The translations under genes were made by a program, and so were the position numbers. From JAGNRR01 sp964389575 (GTDB lineage Bacteria; Bacteroidota; Bacteroidia; Chitinophagales; Chitinophagaceae), in contig CAYMFF010000004.1 of NCBI GenBank assembly GCA_964389575.1, positions 9,547 to 73,546 of the forward strand: a stretch of 64,000 nucleotides of DNA. Reading direction: 5' to 3'. Under the pieces are notes generated by a model. The model saw only the letters and a program-made list of their open reading frames with translations, ran no database searches and was not told the DNA's origin. This document shows, piece after piece, positions 51,407 to 61,686 of the stretch. Positions within the stretch are counted from its first letter, which is position 1, and each line of letters opens with the position of its first letter.

Positions 51407-54400
51407 GCAAACATATTATCTTCTAAACTTCTGAAGTCCACCGGTACTAATTTACTCACTCCAGCTTCTTGCATTGTAACCCCATAGATTACATCTACCT
51501 GACTCATAGTCTGCTTGTTATGTGTCACAATAATAAATTGTGATTTATCAGAAAACTGACGAATCATTTTCATGAATTTCCCAACATTGGCATCATCTAA
51601 GGGTGCATCCACCTCGTCAAGCACACAAAATGGTGCAGGCTTAATTAGATAAATCGCAAATAAGAAAGCTGTTGAGGTTAAAGTTTTTTCTCCACCTGAA
51701 AGTTGGGTTATCGTTTTGGGATTTTTCCCTTTTGGCTGAGCATAAATTTCGATACCGGTTTCCGCTGGATCATCGGGATCTGTTAATTTCATATCACAAT
51801 CATCATCCTCAGTAAAGAGCGCTTTAAATACATCAATAAAATTCTTACGAACAGCTTCAAACGTATCTAAGAATTTCTGATTGGCATTCTCCTCTACTTC
51901 TAAAATAGTCTGCAACAAATTCTCTTTGGCTTGTAATAAATCAGATCGTTGCTCTTCAATAAAATCATATCTCGATTTCATTTCCTGAAAGGCTTCTACA
52001 GCCATCGGATTCACCTCTCCAAGATTAAAAATTCGCTTCTTCAATTTTTCAACACGCTCGGTCAAATCATCCAATGAATCTTCTGTGGTTCTTTCTTCAC
52101 CAAGCACAGCATCTAAATCCACTTTAAACTCAATATGCAAACGCTCTTTCATTGAAGTTAGTTGCAACTTCATCTCGTTCAGCTTATCCTTAATCGAATT
52201 CAACAATCCTTCAGATTGTTCTTTTTGTCTACGTTTTTTATTGAGCGCACTTTCATACTCATTCAATTCATTTCTAAAATTATAATAAGCCTGATCCTGC
52301 TCATTCAGTCCTTTTTCTTCAGTTTCTTTTTGTTGTAATAAATTATAAAGATTCTCTTCAGTATTCTTAAGTAACTCTTGCGTATCTTTTAATTGTTGCT
52401 GTGTTTCCTCTTCTTGCTTTTCGTAATCTTTTATCTTCAGTTGAGTATCTTCCAATTGTTGCTGTGTCAGCTTACGCTCGTGCTCCAATTCGTTTAGTTT
52501 ACTTTGTTGCTTAGTAAGAATGATATTTTGCGTATTGTATTCTTCTTGCGTTCTGTTATACTCAGCCTCAGCTACTTCAAATTTTTGCTTGCTACTTTGC
52601 AAAGAATCAAATGCAAAATTCAATTGCTGTTTAGCTTCATGAAATGTATTTTTTGAAAGCGCAATTTTATCATTCTTATCAACAATACTTTGTTTCAACT
52701 GACCAATTCTTTCAGTTGCTTGTTCGCTTTGTTTAGAAAAATTCTCAATCCCCTGATGCAATCGAGCGATTTCTATCTGCTTTTGATTTATTTCTTGCTC
52801 TAAATTTTTAATATTCTCTTCATTCAAATCATTATTAAAACCAAGAATATCTTGTTGTAAAGCGTCCATTGCAGTTTTTAAAGAACCAGCCGTAGATTCT
52901 AATAAATTTATTTCATTGGCAACAGATTCTAAGCGTTGTGTTCTACCAATTTTATTATTTTCAAAAACTCCTTTAAAACCTCCGACCAACGCATTTTTAG
53001 TCGCAAATACTTCACCATTTTTGTGCAAATAAATGGTATCGCCAGCCGGTTGCTCGACTAAAGCCTCTTTGATAACTACTTTGCCCAGCAAGCTTTCTAA
53101 AAGCCCCGAATATTTTTCATCAGCCTTGATTTTATTTAATGCCGCATTGGGATCAGAAGAAACTGATGCATTATTTTGAATTTCAGATAAAATAAAGAAA
53201 CCAACTTTACCTTTTTTATGTTCCTTTAATAATTCTATAGCTTTCAATGCCGCCCCTCTATTTTCAACTACGTAATAGCTAAGATACTTATCTAAATAAC
53301 TTTCAATGCAAGAGGCATACTCTCCATCAACAGTAAATACATCGGAAAGTAATGGCGCATCAATCCCCCACTCGTTATTATTTTTCAAGTATTTGATACT
53401 TTCGGGAAAGCCCTCTAACTTTTCTACTAAATCCTTGATAAGCTGATGCTCATTCTTTTTGGCGTCTAACTTTCTATTTTCATTCATCCAAGAATTTCGC
53501 TGATCTTCAAGTTTCTCTTGAGAAGAAAGCAAATTATTAGAAGCTTCTTCTCGCTTAGCAAGTAACTCGTTCAACTTTTCCTTTTCAATGGCCAATTCCT
53601 TTTCAGCAACTTCAAGTTGCTCTTGAGCATTTTTAATTTGCTCTGCCTTATTTTGATTATCTTGATTGAGCTGTTCAATGCTTCGGTTATAATTAGAAAT
53701 TTCGCTTTCGGATATTGCCATCAACTTCTCAGCGTCAAAACCTTGAACTTGTAATTGCTGATGCTCCGATTGCTTATCATCTACCTCTTTTTTTCGTTCA
53801 TCATAAACTGCACGTTTTTCTTCCAAACGCTTTCTAACAGCTTCAATTTTCTCTTTAAACTCTTGCAAACCTTCGTTATGCTTCGTCATATCCCGCTGAT
53901 TATCTTCCAGCGATTTCTTTAGATTCTCAATCTGAACATTTGCCTCAGCCACATTCTTTTTGATACTCTCTTCTAATTGACTCAGGTGATCCAAGCGTTG
54001 CATCGAAAGACTTTTGTCACTCTCTTTAGAACGAATCCCATCTTTAAGTTCATTGAATTTTTTTTGCAATTGTTGTAATTGATTTTCTTTTTCAACCAAT
54101 TGACTTTTGCGTTGCTCTAATTCAGCATTTTCCTTCCCAATATCTCCGTCAAGCGATAATATTTTATCCAGCTCATCTTTTTCCTGTACATTCAAGCTTT
54201 GATATGAAGTATTAAAGTCTTCCAACGAAGCTTTAGCAAATTCAATACTCGCTTCCTTGTAATGATCTTTTATTGTCAGATACTTCTCAGCTTTTTTTGC
54301 TTGATTCTCTAACGTTCGAAGATTATTCTTTATTTCAAAAAGCAAATCTTCTATTCGATTTAAATCTTGCTCCGTTGCTTTTAATTTATTCTGAGCTTCT

Positions 54401-54924
54401 TTTTTTCTTGTTTTATAAATGGAAATACCGGCCGCTTGCTCCAACATTCTTCTACGGCTATTGTCCTTATCCTTGATAATTTCATCCACCATTCCTAACT
54501 CAATAATGGCATAACTATCAGAACTTACTCCCGTATCCATAAATAAGTTATTGATATCTTTTAATCGACAACTTACATCATTCAATCGATATTCACTATC
54601 TCCATTTTTATAGAACTTTCGTCCAATCGTCACCGTATTGAATTCAGTGGGTAACAAATTTCTAGTATTTTCAAAAGTCAATGCCACCTCTGCTAATCCA
54701 GAGCTGTTTCTTGCCTTAGAACCATTGAATATTAAATCCTGTAATGACTGAGAACGCAGGTTCCGAATTTTGTGTTCACCAATTACCCAGCGTATGGCAT
54801 CTACAATATTTGATTTGCCACATCCATTGGGTCCTACTATTCCGGTGATTTGATTATCTAAATTAACTACTGTCTTATCAGCAAAACTCTTGAATCCTTT
54901 TATATGAAGTTGTTTCAGTCGCAC
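51403..54924 (-). CDS. smc: Chromosome segregation protein SMC
   Basis: About 1173 residues. The N-terminal ATPase half has GFKSFADKT and Walker A GPNGCGKSNIVDAIRWVIGE. Two long coiled coils (about 165-500 and 670-1010) surround a hinge (GFPESIKYLKNNNEWGIDAPLLSD to NALVGGFKGVFE). The C-terminal half has the signature LSGGEKTLTSTAFLFAIYL and Walker B FCVLDEVDAPLDDANVGKF. It loops DNA for chromosome segregation with ScpA/ScpB. The open frame starts at 54978, but the conserved start RLKQLHIKGFKSFADKT begins at a GTG at 54924, which I prefer. The stop is interlocked with that of hldD in CTAG. Confidence 0.95.
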   Translation of the reverse strand: MRLKQLHIKGFKSFADKTVVNLDNQITGIVGPNGCGKSNIVDAIRWVIGEHKIRNLRSQSLQDLIFNGSKARNSSGLAEVALTFENTRNLLPTEFNTVTIGRKFYKNGDSEYRLNDVSCRLKDINNLFMDTGVSSDSYAIIELGMVDEIIKDKDNSRRRMLEQAAGISIYKTRKKEAQNKLKATEQDLNRIEDLLFEIKNNLRTLENQAKKAEKYLTIKDHYKEASIEFAKASLEDFNTSYQSLNVQEKDELDKILSLDGDIGKENAELEQRKSQLVEKENQLQQLQKKFNELKDGIRSKESDKSLSMQRLDHLSQLEESIKKNVAEANVQIENLKKSLEDNQRDMTKHNEGLQEFKEKIEAVRKRLEEKRAVYDERKKEVDDKQSEHQQLQVQGFDAEKLMAISESEISNYNRSIEQLNQDNQNKAEQIKNAQEQLEVAEKELAIEKEKLNELLAKREEASNNLLSSQEKLEDQRNSWMNENRKLDAKKNEHQLIKDLVEKLEGFPESIKYLKNNNEWGIDAPLLSDVFTVDGEYASCIESYLDKYLSYYVVENRGAALKAIELLKEHKKGKVGFFILSEIQNNASVSSDPNAALNKIKADEKYSGLLESLLGKVVIKEALVEQPAGDTIYLHKNGEVFATKNALVGGFKGVFENNKIGRTQRLESVANEINLLESTAGSLKTAMDALQQDILGFNNDLNEENIKNLEQEINQKQIEIARLHQGIENFSKQSEQATERIGQLKQSIVDKNDKIALSKNTFHEAKQQLNFAFDSLQSSKQKFEVAEAEYNRTQEEYNTQNIILTKQQSKLNELEHERKLTQQQLEDTQLKIKDYEKQEEETQQQLKDTQELLKNTEENLYNLLQQKETEEKGLNEQDQAYYNFRNELNEYESALNKKRRQKEQSEGLLNSIKDKLNEMKLQLTSMKERLHIEFKVDLDAVLGEERTTEDSLDDLTERVEKLKKRIFNLGEVNPMAVEAFQEMKSRYDFIEEQRSDLLQAKENLLQTILEVEENANQKFLDTFEAVRKNFIDVFKALFTEDDDCDMKLTDPDDPAETGIEIYAQPKGKNPKTITQLSGGEKTLTSTAFLFAIYLIKPAPFCVLDEVDAPLDDANVGKFMKMIRQFSDKSQFIIVTHNKQTMSQVDVIYGVTMQEAGVSKLVPVDFRSLEDNMFA

Positions 54925-55114
54925 GTTCTCTCTATATTTTGCGTGAAAATACTTCTTTGCACTGATTAAATAAGACACATATTTTACCCAAATAACAATT
55001 CGTGCATAAGATGTGAGTACTATGTTTATTCCTTAGCTAAATGTGGATTTTCAAGCATTTAAAGTGGAAAAAGAAATATAATAACTGATAAAATTGGGTA
55101 AAATCTGTGCAATG

Positions 55115-55639
55115 CTAAAAAAGTGTGAGTTGAGCGTGAGAACCTTCTAATTGCAACAACTTTCTTTTACAAGAAATCCCACCGGCATAACCTACCATTT
55201 TGCCATTAGCTCCTATAACTCTATGACAAGGAATCATAATAGAAATTGCATTAGCACCATTAGCATTAGCTATCGCTCGAATAGCAGATTCGCTATCCAT
55301 ACGAATAGACAACTTTTTATAGGTTGTGGTTTTACCGTAAGGAATTTTCAATAGCTCTTGCCATACTTTTTTTTGAAAATCAGTCCCTGCCAACAAAAAA
55401 GGAATATCAAACTCAGTACGTTGACTCTCAAAATATTCTTTCAATTGCAAGATTGCCTTTTCTGTAATGTCGCTTTTCTCTTCTTCATACTCTGCTTCTA
55501 AAATTTTACAAATTCTTTTATCAATTGAACTTCTACTTTTTCGAAACTTCCAATCACAAAGACAAAGTTTATTATCCAAAGCACCTAAAATCAATTCTCC
55601 AAAAGGAGATTTATAATATTGCGTTTTAATGATTTTCAA
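55115..55639 (-). CDS. ogt: Methylated-DNA--[protein]-cysteine S-methyltransferase
   Basis: A 174-residue suicide repair protein. The methyl-accepting cysteine is in SIMIPCHRVIGANGKMVGYAGG, with the helix-turn-helix around WQELLKIPYGKTTTYKKL and the closing CKRKLLQLEG. It transfers methyl groups from O6-methylguanine (and O4-methylthymine) to itself. No ATG precedes the conserved N-terminal strand YYKSPFGELILGA; the frame starts at a TTG (55639), directly after a near-consensus -7 element TAATTTAG (55646-55653). It may also be called Ogt/MGMT; the length suits Ogt. Confidence 0.93.
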   Translation of the reverse strand: MKIIKTQYYKSPFGELILGALDNKLCLCDWKFRKSRSSIDKRICKILEAEYEEEKSDITEKAILQLKEYFESQRTEFDIPFLLAGTDFQKKVWQELLKIPYGKTTTYKKLSIRMDSESAIRAIANANGANAISIMIPCHRVIGANGKMVGYAGGISCKRKLLQLEGSHAQLTLF

Positions 55640-55670
55640 GCGTTGCTAAATTAGGCTTATTTTCTTCAAA

Positions 55671-55701
55671 TAAAAAAAGCCCGTCCTATTAGGACGGGCT
55701 T
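55671..55701 (-). terminator. Rho-independent terminator of the 1770-residue protein gene
   Basis: On the minus strand: AAGCCCGTCCT, loop AAT, AGGACGGGCTT, followed by a run of T (TTTTTA). It begins 21 bases after the stop at 55722 and separates this gene from ogt. Confidence 0.92.
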
Positions 55702-55721
55702 GAAAGTAATTAAGATTTGAA

Positions 55722-58700
55722 TTATTGTTTAGTAAATTTCACAAAACCATTTTCACCTGTATCCTCGTTTTTATAGCGTAAGATATAAGTGCCATTGGCA
55801 ATCCCTTTTGTAGACAAGGTCTTGCGATTATTTGAACTGCTTAACAAGGCTGATTCTTTTATAATAATACGACCTGACAAATCAACTATTTCAATATTCA
55901 AGAACTGATCCGTCAAAGATGATTCTACATCGTAAACAAATGTCAAATCTCCTGAAGTCGGATTCGGATAAACCATTACAGCACCGTTGACGATGGTTGA
56001 ACTTGTAATATGTACTATTTCATTATGAATTAGCTTGCTACCATCTTGATTTACTAATCGTAATCTGTAGTATGCCGAAGAAGCTGGAGTTTCATCTAAC
56101 AGGCTTAATCTACGTTTCGCTCCTACTTCATTTTTAGCACCAATACTACCTATCATGCTCCATCTTTCTTGATCTTCACTTTTAAATAGTTCATAGGAAA
56201 GCATGTCTTTTTCTTCACTTACATTCCATACTAACTCATTCATACCATTGGACAATCGCTTACCGCTAAAGTCAATGATGGTTACTGGTAATATAGTATT
56301 ACAAATAAAGTTTTCAGAAGTTGCCGTATCACATACACATTGCTCTGGATTTGTTCCAGTCGGATTGCGACGAATAACGGTTACAATTCCTTGACGAGCC
56401 GCCAAACTGTCTGGCAAGGTTAATTGCACTGCTGGGATAGTAACACAAGCATTATTGCCCGCAATGGCGCTAGTTGTAGTTTCTACGTGAATTAAACTAT
56501 CACCAGAACTGTAATCCAAACTTTCGTCACGATCTACATAGAACTCAACGGTAGTTTGTGTAGCTGCAGGAACTACAGATCCACTTTCGTTACAAATATC
56601 TAAGTCACCTTTCATAGCATATACTCCTTCGCCTGAAACAGCGCAAGTTGCGTTAGTATAAGTGGCCGTTAAACGAGGTAAATCAATTTCTAAGCCTTTC
56701 GTTCCTCTACCATTAATTGCCAATACACTACAAGTATCTCCATTACAAGTAACCTGGCTACCACTACCCGTTGTAATTACGAAATCACTAAATGCTTGAT
56801 TACAACCTTGGAAACTAGAATAATCAAAGTTTACGTCAAAGTAGAACTTGATAGAATCACCGGTTGTTAAATTAGGCGTCATTGGCCAGCTATATCGCAA
56901 CTGTCCATTACCCAAATCAGTAGGTCCAAAGGGACCTGTTGCTGGTTGATCCATCTGACCCGGTGCTGTTGGGCTATAACTATTAAAAGTTACACCAGGT
57001 GGCACTACCACAAAAATACTATCGCCCACTTGCGTCTGTTGCGTTACCTGATTGATAGCTAGGTCTACATAAAAATTAAACGTACTATTCGTAGCACAAT
57101 CTCCGATTGTGTCCATGCGACCAATTGGCGTAGTTGTATAACCTGGAATAGCTGCTTGAGTAAAGATTATTGGAGGTGACTCCTTAGTCAATGTAGGCAA
57201 GAAATCGCCACATGCAGAACGCGAATTGTATATTACCGTAATTTGATCTCCACTAGAAGCTCCACAACTGGTGTTAAATGGGACTCTAATTTTAAGCGCT
57301 TTGGTTGTAGTATCATAAGACCCACTTAATCCAGCGGCTAATGAATCATCTAAGAGATTATAATCGATTGTCATTAGCTGACCCAACACACTAATAGAAC
57401 CTGGATTACTTGGTGCACGATAACCCGTACCAATTGGATATTCTATCTGAATATTAGGCTGGTCTAAATCAAAACCGAAAGGAATCAACCAAAAATTATC
57501 TAGCTTAGCGATATCACCGAGCTGAGTACTATTTAAAGTAAGTTCAACATCAAAAGGCGCACAAAAAGCTACTGAATTGTTTCCTCCATTCCAGTTGACT
57601 TGAAATTCAGCATCCGTTCCTGTTGGGAAACTATAAGCTATTATAGTATCTGTTTGATAGCACAATGAAGTATCAAAAGCTGAAGGATAAGAAACACAAT
57701 CATATCCAGTATGAACCAATAACTTCACAGTGTCACACGTCGTCAAATTACCAGAAATTCGATATGGTGTTGAGCTAGATCTTAGGTTGGTACCCAATTG
57801 GTAGAATCCATTTAACTGTTGTTGAATATTGGTTGTTCCATTTAATTCTACAGTTAAGTTCGTAAGTGCTCCCCCTGATAATGTTTCGATATACATCCAA
57901 GAGTTTAAGGCATCCAAATCGGAGGATGCATTGTTTAAATTTAGATTCCAACTAGCCTCATCACCAAACAATGCAATTGTACCACCTCCTGTTGTAAATG
58001 GAATTGCTGCATCGTACGGGAAATTTACAATTGCAGAGCTGTCTGCATTACCTCCAGGATAGGTCGAACCATAATTAAAAGCATGATTATACGTAGTTGG
58101 AATATTTACTCCATTACCAGCTACAGCTACACCAAAACGAGTTGGAATTGTTGTTCCCGGAACAGCATCACAAGTTGGGTCAACACTAAACGCAAGCTGC
58201 GCAGTACTTTCAACCTCATCTTGTGGAACGATAGTACCACCATAAGGAGTATATAATGTTTTAAGATTAGCGAATACCAGGTGCGCGCCATCTCTATAAA
58301 TTTGAGCATCTGGTATTATGGTTCCATTAGCATTAACGCCACCTGTTGTTCCATCATTTAATCTAGCAGACCCCGGACGATACTCCAATGAAGGACTAAT
58401 TCGCACAAAGAATGTATCTACAACATCTACAAAACGATATTCGTATGGGAACCAAACATTTGAAGCTTGCACATTTATGTATCTTCTAAAATTAAATTCT
58501 AATAAATTATCACACCCACTGATCGCTTTTACTTGTGGGTTTCTCGTAAACTTACTGCTGTAAATGTTATAAATCTGCATGTAATCATTATAACGATCAC
58601 ATGTATGACGTTCACCATTTATACTATCAACGGTAGCGTATGTTTGCGCAGGTGTAGCGGTATAACTTGAATAAACATCATTATCTGTAACATAGTTTTT

Positions 58701-61034
58701 AAATCCACCATTATCCAATGAACCGTTTGCAATATATAATGCTTCTACAACAATACTGTCACCTCCTGCCAATGGATTCTTACAGGCACTTAAATCATAG
58801 GTCGCAATTTGACCCATAACAGTTGGAGTGACGATACAATTGATAGGTGCTCCATTTCCATTTGGATAAACCGTGACGGAAGCATTGGGTAGAGCCGTTA
58901 ACGCTGTAGTTGCAGTATTATTACCACCACTTGGGGTTTCTAAATCAAACTCTATAAATGTATATGGAAAATCTAGACCAACATTAGGATTAGCAGGTTC
59001 CACATTAGGATTTACATAAATTTCCCAACGACCTAAAAGGGTATCACCATTAATCGCATGATGTACATTTATTTTAGTTGAATCAATAGCACCATCGGGT
59101 TTACCGTCATTATTGGTATCTCCTTGACCTAAGTTTATTCGTGTCAAACTAAACCTTCTTGGAGTAGCTCCTCCTGTTGGACAAGGCTCAGGACAATGTA
59201 TGGTATATGTATTATTGTTACAATGGCTATACCAAAATGCTGGATTGGCACAAGTAGTATCATACCAAGTTCTGTGACCAAAGTTAATAGACTTTGTTCC
59301 TCCACCGTCTACACAAGATGCAATCATTGGAATTGTAAGTTGAGTTCCTTGCCAACTCACATTAGGCACTAACTCAATAAACAAGGTATCGTTTTGAACA
59401 AAACTATTCAAGTTAGCCACCGGTGTGGTTGTTCCTAATCTTTCTAAAGTAGGCGTACCATTAATTGCTAAACCTTTACCCGCCAATGGTACAAACCAAT
59501 AACTTTTTCCATCAGCAGCATTCTTCATACCTGTACTATATCTGGAATAGTCAACAGATAAATTGAACGTTTGACCATCAAATAAATCTGTTGGCATCTC
59601 AGATGTATTATCTAATAATACAATCGTTTTATTAAATAGGTTTTTAATCGGTCGATTGTAATTTGTACTCATACAGGGACCCTGATAATCTAATGCGGCT
59701 GCAAATTTTACCCAAGGATAGTTTCCACCGCAAGAGTTATAGCAACTTACGTTTTCCGAATAGGTATCAAATTCTATATAAACTGTATCTCCTGCTGGCA
59801 CTGAAATACCACTAAAATCTGCTTCAATGTTTCTTGCTCTTAAATAATTTGAACAACTAGTTGTTTTTATAGTAGTCACTGTACTAATAGGATTATAATT
59901 CGTAAAAAGACCAATAGAATCACCAGCCGCATTTCTCAATACCCATCCCGATGTGTCTATTACATTGTGACCTTCTCCACTACCCGGTATATATGAAGAA
60001 AGTGTAAGTTTTAAATTCATAGCGTTTCCGCCTCCTGAATTGATAATTCTTATTTGTTGTTTTAATGAGTTGTTCGTTCCCCAACCATCATCACCATTAA
60101 AGCAATAATCTAAATCTACAACGGGCATAGTCACATTTAGGTTAGGAATATTATTAGGGATGACTACACTACTTGGGAATGAACTCGTTGTTTCACATAT
60201 ATTACCATCACACCCCCAATAAGCTTGAATATTTCTACTAAGATTATCACAACAACTAACTGATACCGTGTACGTTACTTGTATATCCTCGTTATTTTCC
60301 CATTTTCCATCATTATCTCCAATTGTGGCGAAAATGGACTTGGGCAATATTAACGTATCACCGCTGAGTGTTCCCTTATCTGGTGCTGTAATGGATAAAC
60401 AAGATGTCGCATCCAGTAGTACTTTTACTTCTAAATCGTCGGTCAAGCTGTCTAAATAACCGAGTCCTGCATTACGCAATGTTATCGTTTGCTGGTAATT
60501 CGTACCAATGTCACTTGTAATATTCTGATTGGTAGCACCTACTATATTTATGGTTGCCGAATTAATATTAACTGCATTCAAGCCAAATGGACTATCACTT
60601 CCCCCGTTAAAACTTAATGTAATAGGTATCGGAATTGAGTTACCACTAACACCACACTGAGTATGCACCCGATAAGTAAATGAAACCCAGTCATTAGACG
60701 GAATTGAATCAAAACTAAAATAAGGTCTACCCAAATCGCTTATATTGCTTTCTACAACATTTTTTAAGCCTGTGGCAGTGGTTGTTTCCAAGACACTTCC
60801 TCCAATGTACTCTACACCGGTAGGAAGATCAATATCAATAAGATTATTGAGCAAAGTTGTCGTTGTTGGATTATAGATATAAACAGAAAAAGTAGTGTCT
60901 CCACATACATTCATGTCCGTTACTTGTGTGGTAGGTCCGCTAGAGGCATACCACTGCACTTGTGCTTTAGAAAGCAAGGGCGCTAATGCTAAAACGAAAA
61001 GAATGATAATCTTTTTAAAATTGTAATTTTTCAT
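55722..61034 (-). CDS. Giant secreted protein with T9SS type A sorting domain
   Basis: A 1770-residue protein with a signal peptide (KIIILFVLALAPLLSKAQ, cleavage near 25). The body consists of successive beta-sandwich-like stretches resembling DUF11/conserved-repeat modules (FSVYIYNPTTTTLLNNLIDIDLPTGVEYIGG; QTITLRNAGLGYLDSL; MNLKLTLSSYIPGSG), rich in Asn, Thr, Ser and Gly with many paired cysteines. There is a calcium-loop-like DTNNDGKPDGAIDST and an SLTRINLGQG segment. A fibronectin-like region (ITIIDFSGKRLSNGMNELVWNV) precedes the C-terminal sorting domain (VYPNPTSGDLTFVYD to GFVKFTKQ). It is expected at the cell surface or in the medium, perhaps as an adhesin or matrix protein; the specific role is unknown. 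Confidence 0.85.
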   Translation of the reverse strand: MKNYNFKKIIILFVLALAPLLSKAQVQWYASSGPTTQVTDMNVCGDTTFSVYIYNPTTTTLLNNLIDIDLPTGVEYIGGSVLETTTATGLKNVVESNISDLGRPYFSFDSIPSNDWVSFTYRVHTQCGVSGNSIPIPITLSFNGGSDSPFGLNAVNINSATINIVGATNQNITSDIGTNYQQTITLRNAGLGYLDSLTDDLEVKVLLDATSCLSITAPDKGTLSGDTLILPKSIFATIGDNDGKWENNEDIQVTYTVSVSCCDNLSRNIQAYWGCDGNICETTSSFPSSVVIPNNIPNLNVTMPVVDLDYCFNGDDGWGTNNSLKQQIRIINSGGGNAMNLKLTLSSYIPGSGEGHNVIDTSGWVLRNAAGDSIGLFTNYNPISTVTTIKTTSCSNYLRARNIEADFSGISVPAGDTVYIEFDTYSENVSCYNSCGGNYPWVKFAAALDYQGPCMSTNYNRPIKNLFNKTIVLLDNTSEMPTDLFDGQTFNLSVDYSRYSTGMKNAADGKSYWFVPLAGKGLAINGTPTLERLGTTTPVANLNSFVQNDTLFIELVPNVSWQGTQLTIPMIASCVDGGGTKSINFGHRTWYDTTCANPAFWYSHCNNNTYTIHCPEPCPTGGATPRRFSLTRINLGQGDTNNDGKPDGAIDSTKINVHHAINGDTLLGRWEIYVNPNVEPANPNVGLDFPYTFIEFDLETPSGGNNTATTALTALPNASVTVYPNGNGAPINCIVTPTVMGQIATYDLSACKNPLAGGDSIVVEALYIANGSLDNGGFKNYVTDNDVYSSYTATPAQTYATVDSINGERHTCDRYNDYMQIYNIYSSKFTRNPQVKAISGCDNLLEFNFRRYINVQASNVWFPYEYRFVDVVDTFFVRISPSLEYRPGSARLNDGTTGGVNANGTIIPDAQIYRDGAHLVFANLKTLYTPYGGTIVPQDEVESTAQLAFSVDPTCDAVPGTTIPTRFGVAVAGNGVNIPTTYNHAFNYGSTYPGGNADSSAIVNFPYDAAIPFTTGGGTIALFGDEASWNLNLNNASSDLDALNSWMYIETLSGGALTNLTVELNGTTNIQQQLNGFYQLGTNLRSSSTPYRISGNLTTCDTVKLLVHTGYDCVSYPSAFDTSLCYQTDTIIAYSFPTGTDAEFQVNWNGGNNSVAFCAPFDVELTLNSTQLGDIAKLDNFWLIPFGFDLDQPNIQIEYPIGTGYRAPSNPGSISVLGQLMTIDYNLLDDSLAAGLSGSYDTTTKALKIRVPFNTSCGASSGDQITVIYNSRSACGDFLPTLTKESPPIIFTQAAIPGYTTTPIGRMDTIGDCATNSTFNFYVDLAINQVTQQTQVGDSIFVVVPPGVTFNSYSPTAPGQMDQPATGPFGPTDLGNGQLRYSWPMTPNLTTGDSIKFYFDVNFDYSSFQGCNQAFSDFVITTGSGSQVTCNGDTCSVLAINGRGTKGLEIDLPRLTATYTNATCAVSGEGVYAMKGDLDICNESGSVVPAATQTTVEFYVDRDESLDYSSGDSLIHVETTTSAIAGNNACVTIPAVQLTLPDSLAARQGIVTVIRRNPTGTNPEQCVCDTATSENFICNTILPVTIIDFSGKRLSNGMNELVWNVSEEKDMLSYELFKSEDQERWSMIGSIGAKNEVGAKRRLSLLDETPASSAYYRLRLVNQDGSKLIHNEIVHITSSTIVNGAVMVYPNPTSGDLTFVYDVESSLTDQFLNIEIVDLSGRIIIKESALLSSSNNRKTLSTKGIANGTYILRYKNEDTGENGFVKFTKQ

Positions 61035-61086
61035 GATAAAGAAATATTTGAAATGCGAATATATAGATTTATTTATATATTAATGA

Positions 61087-61102
61087 TTAATAATATTATT
61101 AA
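61087..61102. repeat. 16-bp palindrome in the AT-rich gap upstream of the giant secreted protein gene
   Basis: TTAATAAT followed by its reverse complement ATTATTAA. It is AT-only and lies 53 bases before the ATG of the secreted protein, in the 174-base gap after secG. It may be a regulatory site or a product of base composition; the rest of the gap shows nothing. Confidence 0.25.
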
Positions 61103-61208
61103 CAACTGTTAATCAGTAATTTAAATAGGCATTATAATATATATAGTAGATTATGTATGAATAAAATTAGACACTTTAGCGCCTCAATAATAGTAAAGTA
61201 AAATTGAT

Positions 61209-61679
61209 TTAATCCGTTGATTTATTCTCGGAAGGCTGAGGCAAAGGCGCTTCGCCTGAACCTGCAGGAGCCGCTTGACCAGCAGGTGCTCCTTGAGCGC
61301 CACTTGGATTTTGACCTTGCGTTCCAGCAGGTGCTGAACCTGTAGCACCGGGAGCTGCTGTATTAGCAGGAGGTGGTGTAGGTGCCTGAATGGGCGCAGT
61401 AGTAGCTTTTAAAGGCTTGCCAGCTTCATTACCGCTTGCTTTTGTATTCGTAGGTTTATCCATCATTACAAATGAAAGAAGAACAACAAGGGCTAACGCA
61501 CCCATGCTCCACCAAGTTACCTTTTCAACGCCCTCTGCGCTTTGCTTAGCACCCATCACTTGATTCCCAAAACCACCAAAGGTTCCAGCCATTCCTCCAC
61601 CCTTTGGGTTTTGAATTAATACAAAAAAGGATAATACTACACAGATAAGTATAATTAATATCAAAAACAATACGTTCAT
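61209..61679 (-). CDS. secG: Preprotein translocase subunit SecG with long Pro/Ala/Gly tail
   Basis: A 156-residue SecG. Two helices (3-23, VLFLILIILICVVLSFFVLIQ; 55-72, WWSMGALALVVLLSFVMM) enclose the conserved NPKGGGMAGTFGGFGNQVMGAKQSAEGVEKVT. From about residue 75 on there is an 80-residue low-complexity tail (PAPTPP, AGQAAPAG, QGAPAG) ending PSENKSTD, which normal SecG (about 75-110 residues) lacks. It helps SecYE move proteins through the inner membrane. The ATG lies 7 bases after the stop of the upstream 309-residue protein, so they share a transcript. Confidence 0.95.
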   Translation of the reverse strand: MNVLFLILIILICVVLSFFVLIQNPKGGGMAGTFGGFGNQVMGAKQSAEGVEKVTWWSMGALALVVLLSFVMMDKPTNTKASGNEAGKPLKATTAPIQAPTPPPANTAAPGATGSAPAGTQGQNPSGAQGAPAGQAAPAGSGEAPLPQPSENKSTD

Positions 61680-61686
61680 AATCTCT

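Noticed and set aside
58127..58563. Open frames opposite or in other frames of the giant secreted protein gene (60 and 81 residues)
   Set aside because: They lie within the continuous 1770-residue frame, which has a signal peptide, sorting domain and terminator; the alternatives have no supporting signal.
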